NCBI GenBank assembly: GCA_050247255.1
Contig: JBFWUM010000005.1
Coordinates: 1 to 64,000 of the forward strand
Source: JBFWUM01 sp050247255
Lineage (GTDB): Bacteria; Acidobacteriota; Vicinamibacteria; Vicinamibacterales; UBA2999
Direction: 5' to 3'
Length of the DNA stretch: 64,000 nt
The translations under genes and the position numbers were made by a program. Below, piece after piece: positions 22,319-30,709 of the stretch. The notes below the pieces were generated by a model, which saw only the letters and a list, made by a program, of their open reading frames with translations, was not told the origin of the DNA and searched no databases. Numbering within the stretch: position 1 is the first letter of the stretch; every line of letters starts with the position of its first letter.

Positions 22319-23316
22319 GCCACCGCCTCACGCTGGCGATCGCCGGCCACCCATGCGGCCAGGGCAGCGGGCGTCGCCACCTCGAGGTCGTCGGGCACGC
22401 TCTGCCCCGTCCCCAGGTACTCCACCCGCAGGCCGCGGTCGCGAATGACCGACACGAGCGGGGCGATGGTCTCGGCCTCATCGAGCTTGGTGAGCACCAG
22501 GCTCGAGGCCGCCGCTTCAGAGAAGCGATCGAGGATGCGCCGCGCCGCCGCCGGTGAGGTGCCCGCGGCGAGCACGAGGTGCGTCCGTACCTGCGGATGG
22601 CGGGCGAGCACGCGAAGCATTTCCCGCGAGGCATCGTCCTTCGGTGAACGTCCCGCGGTATCCACCAGCAGACGCCGTCCGGGAGCGGCCAGCGCGCGTT
22701 CGAGGTCGCGTGGCGTCCGCGCGATGGTGAGCGGCGAGCCGATGATCTCGGCAAACAGCCGCAGCTGCTCGACCGCGCCAACACGGAAGCCATCGGCGGC
22801 GACCAGCCCGAACCGCCTGGCGTCACTGGCCGCCCGGGCGCGCGCCGCAATCTTGGCGATGGTGGTGGTCTTTCCGACACCGGGGGGCCCGACGAACACT
22901 TCGATCGGGCGCTGCGACGCGGGAGCGGCGGAAAGCGGCGCGAGTTGCGCCTGCAGGGTGCGGCGCAGCCCCGTCGTCGACGTGCCGCGCCGGCGACCGC
23001 GCGGCAGCGCGTCGGCGACAGCGCGAGCTACCGCGGCATCGAGTCCGGTCGCTTCAAGGCGGGCGGCCACTTCGGTCTGGGCGCGCAGCTCCCGGGGATC
23101 AGGAGCCTCCGGCGCCGCCGGCACGTGTCGGTTCGCCGACACGGGGAGTCGCTGCGCCGCCGCCATCACTTCGACCACCCGGCGGCCGATCAGGCCGCGC
23201 CAGCCGGCGGCCGGGACCACGCGCGTGGACAGCACGAACGCGTCGCCGCCGAGCGAGTGGCGGACCGCCTTGAGGGCGTCCTGCACGGTTTCCCCATGAA
23301 ATCGCTGCAAAAACAT
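22315..23316 (-). CDS. flhF: SRP-type GTPase FlhF, flagellar placement
   Basis: 333 residues. FlhF sets the position and number of flagella, often at the pole. It starts MFLQRFHGETVQDALKAVRHSLGGDAFVLSTR, typical of FlhF. The NG domain has VFVGPPGVGKTTTIAKIAA (P-loop), LVAADGFRVGAVEQLRLFAEII, LLVDTAGRSPKD (G3) and LTKLDEA (G4). It is shorter than Pseudomonas FlhF in the B domain. The usual follow-up gene flhG (a MinD-like ATPase) is not present; fliA comes next. Confidence 0.93.
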   Translation of the reverse strand: MFLQRFHGETVQDALKAVRHSLGGDAFVLSTRVVPAAGWRGLIGRRVVEVMAAAQRLPVSANRHVPAAPEAPDPRELRAQTEVAARLEATGLDAAVARAVADALPRGRRRGTSTTGLRRTLQAQLAPLSAAPASQRPIEVFVGPPGVGKTTTIAKIAARARAASDARRFGLVAADGFRVGAVEQLRLFAEIIGSPLTIARTPRDLERALAAPGRRLLVDTAGRSPKDDASREMLRVLARHPQVRTHLVLAAGTSPAAARRILDRFSEAAASSLVLTKLDEAETIAPLVSVIRDRGLRVEYLGTGQSVPDDLEVATPAALAAWVAGDRQREAVA

Positions 23317-23317
23317 C

Positions 23318-25345
23318 TCAGTCCAGCGTGGCTACGGGAACGATGTGAACGTTGGGCGGCACCTCGGCGTGCGACAGCACGCCCAGGTGCGGCAATACTC
23401 TGGCGAACAGCCGCCACAGGTGCGGCCGCAACGCCGGCGAGCACAGCAGCACGGGCTGTGCCACGGCCTGTTCGAGCGCCTTGGCAATGCGCGACGCAAT
23501 CGACTGCGCCTGCTGCGGCTCCAGCGCCAGCACCGCGCCCTGGTCGGTGCGGACGATCGAGGCGATCAACCGCTCCTCGAGCGTCGGCGCGACGCCAATG
23601 ACGGTGAGCTCGCCCTTGTCGTTCTGGTACGGACGGCAGATCGCCCGGCCGAGCGCCGCGCGCACCGCTTCGGCGATGGCATCCATGTCCTTGGTGACGC
23701 CGGCGGCATCGGCGACCGCTTCGAGAATCGTGACCAGGTCGCGCACCGGCACGCGCTCGCGCAGCAGCTGCCGGAGCACCCGCTGGACCTCGCCGACGGA
23801 CACGACCTTCGGGACGAGCTCCTCGATCAACTTCGGCGACGCCTTGCCGACCTCGTCGAGCATCTCCTTCACCTGCTGCCGGCTGAGGAGGTCCGGCAGG
23901 AACGCGCGGATGGTCTCGGACAGGTGCGTCGACAACGCCGTGGTCGGGTCGACCACCGTGTACCCGGCTGCGGTGGCGACATCGCGGAGCTCGGTGGTAA
24001 TCCAGGTCGCCGGCAGGCCGAAGGCCGGCTCCTGCGTCGGCAAACCGTCGAGTGTGCGCGCCGCCGTGCCGGGATTGATGGCCAGCAGGCGTTCGGCGTG
24101 CAGTTCGCCGCGCGCGACTTCGACGCCCTTCACGAGAATCGAGTAGCCGCGCGGCCCGAGCTGCAGGTTGTCGGCAATGCGCACCGGCGCGACGACGACG
24201 CCGGTCTCGCCGGCGATCTGGCGGCGAATGGAACGCACCCGCGCCAGCAGCGTCCCCCCCTGGGACTCGTCCACCAGCGATACGAGGGCATACCCGACCT
24301 CGACGGCCAGTGGATCCACGCCGGTAACCGGATCGGCCTGATCGGTCGCGGCTGTCGCCGGGACATCCGCGCCCGCTGCGGCCGGCTGGTTGCGCACGGA
24401 CCATGCAGCAAAACCCAGCACCGAGGCGACGCTGAGAAACGCGAAGGTCGGAAGGCCCGGGAGCAGGCCGAGCATCAGCAGCACGCCGGCGGCAAACGCC
24501 AGCGGCTTCGGCCGCGCCAGCAGCTGGCCGGCCACTTCTTCGCCGAGGTTCGACTCCGAGGCGGCGCGCGTGGTGATCAGGCCGCCGGCCATCGACACCA
24601 GCAGCGCGGGAATCGCGGTGACCAGGCCTTCACCGACCGTGAGGATGGTGTAGGTCTCCGCAGCCGTCGCGACGTCGAGGTCGTGCTGGACGATGCCGAT
24701 GATCAGGCCGGCGACGATGTTGACGCCGGTGATCAGCACGGCGGCAAGCGCATCGCGCTGCGTGAACCGGATGGCGCCGTCCATCGCGCCGTAGAAATCG
24801 GCCTCGCGCCGAACCCGCTCGCGCCGCTGGCGCGCTTCCCGCTCGTCGATGAGCCCGGCGTTGAGATCGGCGTCGATCGCCATCTGCCGTCCGGGCATGG
24901 CGTCCAGGGTGAACCGCGCGGTCACTTCCGAAATACGCACCGCGCCGTGATTGATGACGATGTACTGAATGGCGATGAGGACGAGGAAGACGACGACGCC
25001 GACGACGAAGTTGCCGCCGACGACGAACTGGCCGAACGCCATGATGACGTTGCCGGCCGCCTGCACGCCCTCGCCGCCGTGCATCAGCACCAGCCGCGTG
25101 GACGCGACGTTGAGCGACAGGCGCAGCAGCGTGAGCACGAGGAGCAGCGACGGAAAGACCGAGAACTCCACCGGTTGCCTGACGTAGATCGCCGTCAACA
25201 GCAGCACCACTGCCAGTCCGATGTCGACCGACAACAGCAGGTCGAGCAGGATCGGCGGCAGCGGCACCACCATCAGCAGGACGACGGCGATGACGGCGGC
25301 AGGCGCCAGCAGTGCGGCGGCGGTGGACGGTTTGTGTGCGGCCAT
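23318..25345 (-). CDS. flhA: flagellar type III export gate protein FlhA
   Basis: 675 residues. Eight hydrophobic segments occupy the first half, beginning LLAPAAVIAVVLLMVVPLPPILLDLLLSVD. The FHIPEP-region equivalent contains VFPSLLLVLTLLRLSLNVASTRLVL and FTLDAMPGRQMAIDADLNAGLIDEREARQRR. The cytoplasmic C-terminal domain docks export chaperones. It transmits substrates from the ATPase to the channel. A one-base gap separates it from flhF. Confidence 0.96.
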   Translation of the reverse strand: MAAHKPSTAAALLAPAAVIAVVLLMVVPLPPILLDLLLSVDIGLAVVLLLTAIYVRQPVEFSVFPSLLLVLTLLRLSLNVASTRLVLMHGGEGVQAAGNVIMAFGQFVVGGNFVVGVVVFLVLIAIQYIVINHGAVRISEVTARFTLDAMPGRQMAIDADLNAGLIDEREARQRRERVRREADFYGAMDGAIRFTQRDALAAVLITGVNIVAGLIIGIVQHDLDVATAAETYTILTVGEGLVTAIPALLVSMAGGLITTRAASESNLGEEVAGQLLARPKPLAFAAGVLLMLGLLPGLPTFAFLSVASVLGFAAWSVRNQPAAAGADVPATAATDQADPVTGVDPLAVEVGYALVSLVDESQGGTLLARVRSIRRQIAGETGVVVAPVRIADNLQLGPRGYSILVKGVEVARGELHAERLLAINPGTAARTLDGLPTQEPAFGLPATWITTELRDVATAAGYTVVDPTTALSTHLSETIRAFLPDLLSRQQVKEMLDEVGKASPKLIEELVPKVVSVGEVQRVLRQLLRERVPVRDLVTILEAVADAAGVTKDMDAIAEAVRAALGRAICRPYQNDKGELTVIGVAPTLEERLIASIVRTDQGAVLALEPQQAQSIASRIAKALEQAVAQPVLLCSPALRPHLWRLFARVLPHLGVLSHAEVPPNVHIVPVATLD

Positions 25346-25357
25346 CGTTGGTTCCTC

Positions 25358-25378
25358 GCCACCCCGTGAAGGGGTGGC
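25358..25378. repeat. palindrome upstream of flhA
   Basis: GCCACCCC-GTGAA-GGGGTGGC, perfect 8-bp stem with a 5-base loop, between flhB and flhA in transcription order. A second hairpin follows at 25389-25409. They could attenuate transcription or protect mRNA; they look like dispersed repeats. Confidence 0.6.
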
Positions 25379-25388
25379 CTACACGTAG

Positions 25389-25409
25389 GGCACCTCTTTA
25401 CGGGGTGCC
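25389..25409. repeat. palindrome of the GGCACC...GGTGCC type
   Basis: GGCACC / GGTGCC stem around CTCTTTACGG, sharing CTTTACGGGGTGCC with the element at 61430-61450. It lies in the 68-base gap between flhB and flhA, the largest gap in this part of the operon. Confidence 0.55.
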
Positions 25410-25413
25410 GGTC

Positions 25414-26478
25414 TTACAGCACCAGTTGCTTCAGGCGAATCAATTGCGCGAGCACTTCCGCCACCGCCGAGAACAGCGCCGCCGGAATGGCGTCGCCGAC
25501 GTCGGCGGTCTTGTACAGGGCCTGAGCCAGCGGCTTGTTCTCGACGATCGGAATGCCGTGCTGGCGCGCCCTCTCGCGGATGCGCGCGGCCATGTGGTCG
25601 CTCCCCTTGGCCAGCACCAGCGGCGCCGCCATGGCCCCGCGCCGATACTCGAGCGCGACGGCGAAGTGCGTCGGGTTGGTGACGACCACGGTCGCTTTCG
25701 GCACGTCGCTCAGCATGCGGCGCTGGGCCATCGTCCGCTGCAGGCGGCGGATGCGCGCCTTGATCTCGGGGCTGCCCTCGGTCTGGCGGAACTCGTCCTT
25801 GATCTCCTGCTTCGTCATGCGCAGCGATGACAGCAGTCGGTAGCGCTGCAGCCCATAGTCGGCGAGGCCGACCAGGCCGAGCGCGAGCGCGACGCGCCAC
25901 AGCAGCGAGTCGGTCGCCTGCCACGCGGCGCGCCCCACGTCCGCCGGCGCCAACCAGGCGAGACGACCACCGTCGACGACCGCCGCGCGCAGCGGCTGCC
26001 AGCCGACAAACACGATGGCCGCCACGGCGATGAAGGTCTTCAGCGTGTCGGCGCCGGACTCGGTCAGCTTGAAGCGCTTGAACCCCTCCGCCGGGTTGAG
26101 GCGCGTCCATTTCAGTTCCATCGCCGCGGGCGCGAACGAGAAGCCACCCTGGAAGGCCTGGACGCCGGCGCCAACGAGCGCAGCGGCCAGCGCGATCGGT
26201 GTCACCAGGAGCGCGAGCAGGATGCCGCCGCCCAGCAACAGCTGCGTGAGGTCGCCCTCGGTGAGCACGCCAAGCGGGTTGTCGCCGAAGCGCGCGAGGT
26301 CGCCGGCCAGCCGATCGCTCAGTCCACCGATGAGACGCGCGCCGAACCACTCCATCGCCAGCGTCGCGGCCAGGAGTGCGGCGGCGGTACCAAGGTCGCG
26401 GCTGCGGGCAACTTGTCCCTTTTCGCGCGCGTCCTTGAGGCGCTTCGCTGTCGGTTCTTCGGTGCGGTCCTGCGACAT
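25414..26478 (-). CDS. flhB: flagellar export switch protein FlhB
   Basis: 354 residues. It starts MSQDRTEEPTAKRLKDAREKGQVARSRDL, the FlhB/YscU signature. Four membrane segments follow, and the cytoplasmic part has the self-cleavage site in VVVTNPTHFAVALEY (N-P-T-H intact). Cleavage at N-P lets the export apparatus switch from rod/hook to filament substrates. It lies one base after fliR in the series. Confidence 0.96.
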   Translation of the reverse strand: MSQDRTEEPTAKRLKDAREKGQVARSRDLGTAAALLAATLAMEWFGARLIGGLSDRLAGDLARFGDNPLGVLTEGDLTQLLLGGGILLALLVTPIALAAALVGAGVQAFQGGFSFAPAAMELKWTRLNPAEGFKRFKLTESGADTLKTFIAVAAIVFVGWQPLRAAVVDGGRLAWLAPADVGRAAWQATDSLLWRVALALGLVGLADYGLQRYRLLSSLRMTKQEIKDEFRQTEGSPEIKARIRRLQRTMAQRRMLSDVPKATVVVTNPTHFAVALEYRRGAMAAPLVLAKGSDHMAARIRERARQHGIPIVENKPLAQALYKTADVGDAIPAALFSAVAEVLAQLIRLKQLVL

Positions 26479-26479
26479 C

Positions 26480-27235
26480 TCAGCGGAACGCCCCCGCCGT
26501 CTGCGCGCCGATGCGCAGCGCCGTCTGCACGAGCGACGCGGTCACCCGCGGGATGGTGGGCAGCGTCAGCGCGAGGACGAGCAGCCCGACGACAATGCGG
26601 ATCGGCGCGCCGATCACCATCGAGCTGAGCGCCGGCGAGACGCGCGAAATCAGCCCCAGGGCGAGCTCGACGATGAGCAGCACGACGACGACGGGAGCCG
26701 CCAGCCGCACCGCCACGACGAAGACCAGGCCAAGGATGTCGCGGACGCCGGCGACGAGCGACACGTTGACCTGCCCCGCGCCGATCGGCAGCGCGGCGTA
26801 GGAGGCGGCGAGCGCGCGCAGGACGGCATGATGGCCGTTCACGGCAAAGAAGCCGACCGTCGCCAGCAGCCCGTAGAAGGTCGCCAGCATCGTGTTGTTG
26901 ACGCCGCTCTGCGGGTCGATCGTCGCGCCGTAGGAGAAGCCGATTTGATAACCGGCCAGATGGCCGGCGAACTCGGCGCCGGCAATCAGCGCGCGCACGA
27001 CAAGCGCGATCGCCAGCCCGATCGCGGCTTCGCGGGCGATGACGACCGAGACAGGCACAGCGGCCGCCGCCGCGGGAAACTCGACGTTCGGCAACAGCCC
27101 GATGGCCAGCAGCGCCAGGAAGCCAACACGCGCCGGCCCCGGGATGTAGTTGCCGCCGACGCCGGGCGCCACCGCCACCACCATGCCCGGACGCACGAGC
27201 AGCAGGCCGAAGCGCAGCGCCAGATCGGGATCCAT
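26480..27235 (-). CDS. fliR: flagellar export channel protein FliR
   Basis: 251 residues from ATG 27235, which shares its A with the fliQ stop (TGATG). Strongly hydrophobic with several membrane segments. Family landmarks are REAAIGLAIALVVRALIAGAEFAGHLAGYQIGFSYGATIDPQSG and VELALGLISRVSPALSSMVIGAPIRIVVGLLVL. It forms the export gate with FliP and FliQ. The longer open frame upstream is a shadow of fliQ. Confidence 0.93.
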   Translation of the reverse strand: MDPDLALRFGLLLVRPGMVVAVAPGVGGNYIPGPARVGFLALLAIGLLPNVEFPAAAAAVPVSVVIAREAAIGLAIALVVRALIAGAEFAGHLAGYQIGFSYGATIDPQSGVNNTMLATFYGLLATVGFFAVNGHHAVLRALAASYAALPIGAGQVNVSLVAGVRDILGLVFVVAVRLAAPVVVVLLIVELALGLISRVSPALSSMVIGAPIRIVVGLLVLALTLPTIPRVTASLVQTALRIGAQTAGAFR

Positions 27236-27504
27236 CAGCGGATGAACTCTGGCAGCCGCCGGATCAAGTCGGCGGAGAACCCGGTCAGGACGCGCAGGAT
27301 CCAGGGGAACGTCAGCCCGAACACCACGAAGATCGCCGCCGCGCGCGGGATGAACGAGAGCACGTTGTCCTGAATCGACGTCACCGTCTGGAAGATGCTG
27401 ACGACCACGCCCGCGATCAGCCCGGCGACGAGCATCGGCAGGCTGACGACGACCGCCACTTCCAGCGCCTGCCGCACGACGCCGACCACCATGGCTTCCG
27501 GCAT
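27235..27504 (-). CDS. fliQ: flagellar export channel protein FliQ
   Basis: 89 residues from ATG 27504, beginning MPEAMVVGVVRQALEVAVVV. The family core is LPMLVAGLIAGVVVSIFQTVTSIQDNVLSFIPR, followed by FGLTFPWILRVLTGFSADLI; two hairpin membrane helices. It is correctly placed between fliP and fliR. Confidence 0.95.
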   Translation of the reverse strand: MPEAMVVGVVRQALEVAVVVSLPMLVAGLIAGVVVSIFQTVTSIQDNVLSFIPRAAAIFVVFGLTFPWILRVLTGFSADLIRRLPEFIR

Positions 27505-27506
27505 CG

Positions 27507-28172
27507 CTACGCAAAGCTCCGCACGACCGAGCCGACCACCAGGTTCCAGCCGTCGATCATCACGAACAGCAGCACCTTGAACGGCAGCGACACCATCACC
27601 GGCGGCAGCTGCAGCATGCCCATCGACAGCAGCGTCGTCGAGACGACGAGATCGATCAGCAGGAACGGTACGAACAGGAAGAAGCCCATCTGGAACCCGG
27701 TCTTCAGTTCCGAGATGACATAGGCCGGGACGACCACGGTCATCGGCAGTTCCTGCGGCGTCGACGGTCTCGGCACGCGTCCGAGCTCGACGAACAGCGC
27801 GAGGTCTGTCTCGCGCGTCTGCCTGAGCATGAACTCGCGCAACGGCGGCGCGCCGCGCGACAGCGCCTCGGTCGTCGAGATCTCGCCGGCCAGCACCGGC
27901 TCCACCGCCAGCTCGTTGATGCGCGCGCCGACCGGCGCCATGATGAACATCGTCAGGAAGAGCGCCAGCCCGATCAGGATCTGGTTCGACGGCATCTCCT
28001 GCGTGCCGAGCGCCTGCCGCAGAAAATGAAAGACGATGGCAATGCGGGTGAACGACGTCATCGTCACGAGAATCGCCGGCAGGAACGAGATCAGCGTGAG
28101 GAGGAGAACAACCTGCAGCGGCGCCGAGACCGCGCCGATGCCGTCGACCTGGATGTCGAGCGCGTTCGGCAT
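27507..28172 (-). CDS. fliP: flagellar export channel protein FliP
   Basis: 221 residues. Landmarks are LISFLPAILVTMTSFTRIAIVFHFLRQALGTQEMPSNQILIGLALFLTMFIM and the C-terminal VVPAYVISELKTGFQMGFFLFVPFLLIDLVVSTTLLSMGMLQLPP with KVLLFVMIDGWNLVVGS. It lacks a clear cleaved signal peptide. It overlaps fliO by one base. Confidence 0.96.
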   Translation of the reverse strand: MPNALDIQVDGIGAVSAPLQVVLLLTLISFLPAILVTMTSFTRIAIVFHFLRQALGTQEMPSNQILIGLALFLTMFIMAPVGARINELAVEPVLAGEISTTEALSRGAPPLREFMLRQTRETDLALFVELGRVPRPSTPQELPMTVVVPAYVISELKTGFQMGFFLFVPFLLIDLVVSTTLLSMGMLQLPPVMVSLPFKVLLFVMIDGWNLVVGSVVRSFA

Positions 28173-28453
28173 CAGCGATTTGCCTCCAGCGCCTGGTCGA
28201 AGGCACCCGGGGCGAGTTCCGTCACCATCGAGACGCTGGCCGGCGTGAGGCCGAGCAGCAGCCGGCGCCCCTCGACGTTCACGATCACCAGGGAACGGCG
28301 CTCGCCCAGCGGAACGGCGGTCTCGATGGCGACCGGCCGCCCCTGCCGCCGCAGCGCGGCGAACGTCCCGCGCCGCGCCAGCCAGGCGAGGGCACCGACG
28401 AGCGCCAGCACGAGCAGGACCGAGGCCAGGCCCTGCAGCCCGATTACGTCCAC
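28172..28453 (-). CDS. fliO: flagellar biosynthetic protein FliO
   Basis: 93 residues. One N-terminal membrane segment (LQGLASVLLVLALVGALAWLA) precedes a compact basic domain with PVAIETAVPLGERRSLVIVNVEGRRLLLGLTPASVSMVTEL, the FliO pattern (L-G-x-x-x-x-L-x-x-V-x-V-x-G-x-x-x-L-L-G). FliO stabilises FliP assembly. It overlaps fliN by 10 bases. Confidence 0.9.
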   Translation of the reverse strand: MDVIGLQGLASVLLVLALVGALAWLARRGTFAALRRQGRPVAIETAVPLGERRSLVIVNVEGRRLLLGLTPASVSMVTELAPGAFDQALEANR

Positions 28454-28749
28454 TCGGTGACCTCGTTGCTCGGCGGTTCGAGAATCTCGGTAATGCGGAC
28501 CGCCGCGCCGTCGTCCACGATGATCACTTCGCCGGCCGCCACGGGGATGCCGTTGACGACGATGCGCAGGTCGTCACCGGCCGCTTCGGCAAGCTCGAGG
28601 ATCGATCCGCGGGCCAGCGCCAGACAGCTGCGCACAGACATGCTCGACGTGCCGAGCACGACGTCGACGCCGCAAACCACGTCCTGCAGCGCTGCGGGAA
28701 TCAGCCGCGCCGCGCTAGAACTGGACGACGAATTCTGAAAAGAGGACAT
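28444..28749 (-). CDS. fliN: flagellar motor switch protein FliN
   Basis: 101 residues. After a Ser-rich N-terminus comes the SpoA domain: VVCGVDVVLGTSSMSVRSCLALARGSILELAEAAGDDLRIVVNGIPVAAGEVIIVDDGAAVRITEIL. It forms the lower C-ring with FliM and helps dock FliH. A second SpoA protein lies at 19933-20682. It overlaps fliL by 35 bases. Confidence 0.92.
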   Translation of the reverse strand: MSSFQNSSSSSSAARLIPAALQDVVCGVDVVLGTSSMSVRSCLALARGSILELAEAAGDDLRIVVNGIPVAAGEVIIVDDGAAVRITEILEPPSNEVTEWT

Positions 28750-29203
28750 CGGTCACCTTCGCCTCAGGCGCCGTCGCGGCGAGCCGCTCGACGAGTGCGG
28801 TCTTGAGCTCGGCCTTCCCCTCGGGCGTCACCAGCCGGGTACCCAGCTGCACGGCGAGGTGCTCGAGGATGGCCGATCGCATCTGCATCTTCACGACGGC
28901 ATCCTCTTCGAGCTCGGTGGCGTGCGCTTCGTCAGCGACGACGAGCGCGAGCGTCACGCGCAGGAACGAGGCACCGCCGAGATCGGCCAGGTTCACGACG
29001 AACGCGTCGAGCGGCACGATGCCTGGCTTGACGTCGGGCTCGTGCTCGGCCTCAGCCTCGGGCGCGGCTGCCGACTGACCGGACGCGAACTTCCAGTAGG
29101 CGCCCGCGCCGCCGCCAACGAGCAACACGAGGACGCCGGTCACGAGAATGAGCGTGCGGCCGCGCTTCTTCGGCGCCGGCGGTGTCGGGTTTTCTGTAGA
29201 CAT
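28715..29203 (-). CDS. fliL: flagellar basal body-associated protein FliL
   Basis: 162 residues from ATG 29203 (MSTENPTPPAPKKRGR). One membrane segment (LILVTGVLVLLVGGGAGAYW) precedes a periplasmic domain with PLDAFVVNLADLGGASFLRVTLALVV and the C-terminal AKVTDVLFSEFVVQF, the FliL end motif. FliL associates with the stator and stabilises it. About 150 bases separate it from fliK, holding only a small GACAGGTGTC palindrome near 29320-29332 and no gene. Confidence 0.88.
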   Translation of the reverse strand: MSTENPTPPAPKKRGRTLILVTGVLVLLVGGGAGAYWKFASGQSAAAPEAEAEHEPDVKPGIVPLDAFVVNLADLGGASFLRVTLALVVADEAHATELEEDAVVKMQMRSAILEHLAVQLGTRLVTPEGKAELKTALVERLAATAPEAKVTDVLFSEFVVQF

Positions 29204-29352
29204 GGCTTGGAGCGCGCGTGGCGCCGCACAGCCATGAGGCAAGCAGGGTACCTGGGGGTCGGAGCGTCGAAATGCGCCGGAAAACGACCGCCGGCGCGAC
29301 GCCGCTCGGCCGGCACACCGACAGGTGTCGGCTTACCGACAGGCCGTGGACG

Positions 29353-30699
29353 TCACACCGTGATTTCGAACCGCGGCGTGTCGCCTGCGGGTGCGTTGCG
29401 CGAGGAGCGCTTGCGCGGCCGTTCGTCGCCCTGCTCGCGTCCGCCCTGCTCGTCGCCGTCGCGGCGGACGATGAACTGATCCAGTTCCAGGCCGTGCTCC
29501 TCGAGACGCGCACGCACGTCGTCGCGCTGGGTCTCGAGCCACTGGCGAACGGCCGCCGCATCGGCGTCGACGGTGGCTGACACCGAGGTGCCTTCCACGC
29601 GGACCGACAGCGTGACCGGTCCCAGGTGTTCCGGCCGGATGTGGACGACCGCTTCCCACGCGGTGCCACGGCCGGTCACGCGCATGGCCTGGACCAGCTG
29701 CTGCGTGTTGGCCTCGCGTGCTGACGCAAGTGCAGCGACGTCGGCCTCGTGCGAGGCGATCTCCGCGCTGTGCAGGGCGACGGCGAACTGGCGCGCCGCG
29801 GGCAGCGTTTTCACGTCGATCGGCAGCGACGTCGCGGCGCCGTCGACCGGCTTAGCGGACTCGGGGCGCTCAGGGGTCCGGGGGTCCGGGGGTGCGAAGG
29901 TGCGAAGGTCCGGCGGTGCGGAGGTACGAAGGGCCTGAGCGGCGAAGGCAGGCTCCTCGGAGCCCGAGACTTCAGTCTCGGTGATCGGAGACACCAAGGA
30001 GCCCGAGACTTTAGTCTCGGCAGCCGGAGGCACGAAGGAGCCCGAGACTTCAGTCTCGGCGGTCGGGGGCGGCAAGGAGCCCGAGACTTTAGTCTCGGCG
30101 GTCGGAGGCAGTAAGGAGCCCGAGACTTTAGTCTCGGCGGTCGGAGGCAGTAAGGAGTCCGAGGCTTTACTCTCGGACGCTGCCACTTCGACCGGCGCCG
30201 CGGGTTCGAGCGGCACCTGGACCGCCGCGACCAAGGTCGCCAGCGCGTTCTCGTTGGCCTCTGCCTGCTCGGAGCCCGAGACTTCGGTCTCGGCCGCGAG
30301 TGCCGGCGGTTGCTCGCCCCAGATGATGACCTCGTCCATCGCGTCGACCGCGATCGAGGACTCGGCGACACGGGCCTGGGCAACAGGGGCAATCAGCCAG
30401 GCTTCGGCCAGGGCGACCGGGTCGACGGTCACGAGGTGCGCCCGGTCGAGCGGCACACGCTGCCGGGGTGCGGCCTCGTCGAATGGCACGGCCTCGTCAA
30501 GCGGCGGGCCCTCGCCACGTGGCGCGGGCGTCTCGGCCAATGCTTCCCCGACCGCGGCGAGCGCGTCGGCGAAGGTCATGTCGAGCAGGGCCGCGGCGTC
30601 CGGCGCCGTGTCGGCGGGGAGCGGCGCGGCGCCGAGCCCCCCGAGCGCGTCCGGAACCGCCGCGCCGCCGCCCAGCAGCGACGACAGATCGAGATTCAT
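29353..30699 (-). CDS. fliK: flagellar hook-length control protein FliK with repeat-derived central region
   Basis: 448 residues. The C-terminal domain is FliK-like: LVQAMRVTGRGTAWEAVVHIRPEHLGPVTLSVRVEGTSVSATVDADAAAVRQWLETQRDDVRARLEEHGLEL (the L-x-P-x-x-L-G-x-V-x-V pattern), then a basic tail. The N-terminal half is Pro/Ala/Glu-rich and acts as the molecular ruler. The middle has six 13-residue repeats of the ETKVSGSLLPPTA kind, encoded by exact 39-base units (29960-30177), with a seventh copy of the core at 30272. The ruler has thus been lengthened by a palindromic DNA repeat. It lies between flgE and fliL, a common fliK position. Confidence 0.9.
   Translation of the reverse strand: MNLDLSSLLGGGAAVPDALGGLGAAPLPADTAPDAAALLDMTFADALAAVGEALAETPAPRGEGPPLDEAVPFDEAAPRQRVPLDRAHLVTVDPVALAEAWLIAPVAQARVAESSIAVDAMDEVIIWGEQPPALAAETEVSGSEQAEANENALATLVAAVQVPLEPAAPVEVAASESKASDSLLPPTAETKVSGSLLPPTAETKVSGSLPPPTAETEVSGSFVPPAAETKVSGSLVSPITETEVSGSEEPAFAAQALRTSAPPDLRTFAPPDPRTPERPESAKPVDGAATSLPIDVKTLPAARQFAVALHSAEIASHEADVAALASAREANTQQLVQAMRVTGRGTAWEAVVHIRPEHLGPVTLSVRVEGTSVSATVDADAAAVRQWLETQRDDVRARLEEHGLELDQFIVRRDGDEQGGREQGDERPRKRSSRNAPAGDTPRFEITV
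29960..30177. repeat. six 39-base tandem repeats, each holding a GAGACT-AGTCTC palindrome, inside fliK
   Basis: Cores begin at 29960, 29999, 30038, 30077, 30116 and 30155, giving a constant 39-base period. Each core is CCGAGACTxxAGTCTCGG preceded by GAGC on the + strand; the sixth is degenerate. On the - strand they read ETKVSGS or ETEVSGS. The period is a multiple of three, so copy number can change without a frameshift. Confidence 0.9.
30272..30294. repeat. isolated seventh copy of the fliK palindrome
   Basis: GAGCCCGAGACTTCGGTCTCGGC, separated from the tandem block by about 95 bases and also read in frame within fliK (AETEVSGS). Confidence 0.75.
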
Positions 30700-30709
30700 C
30701 GCCTGCGGC

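Noticed and set aside
23345..25369. 674-codon + strand open frame opposite flhA
   Set aside because: Exact antisense shadow of flhA, rich in Arg, Gln, His and Asp, with no recognisable domain.
29960..30294. CRISPR-like array
   Set aside because: Repeats have constant 39-base period but no variable spacers; they are in-frame protein repeats in fliK with no cas genes nearby.
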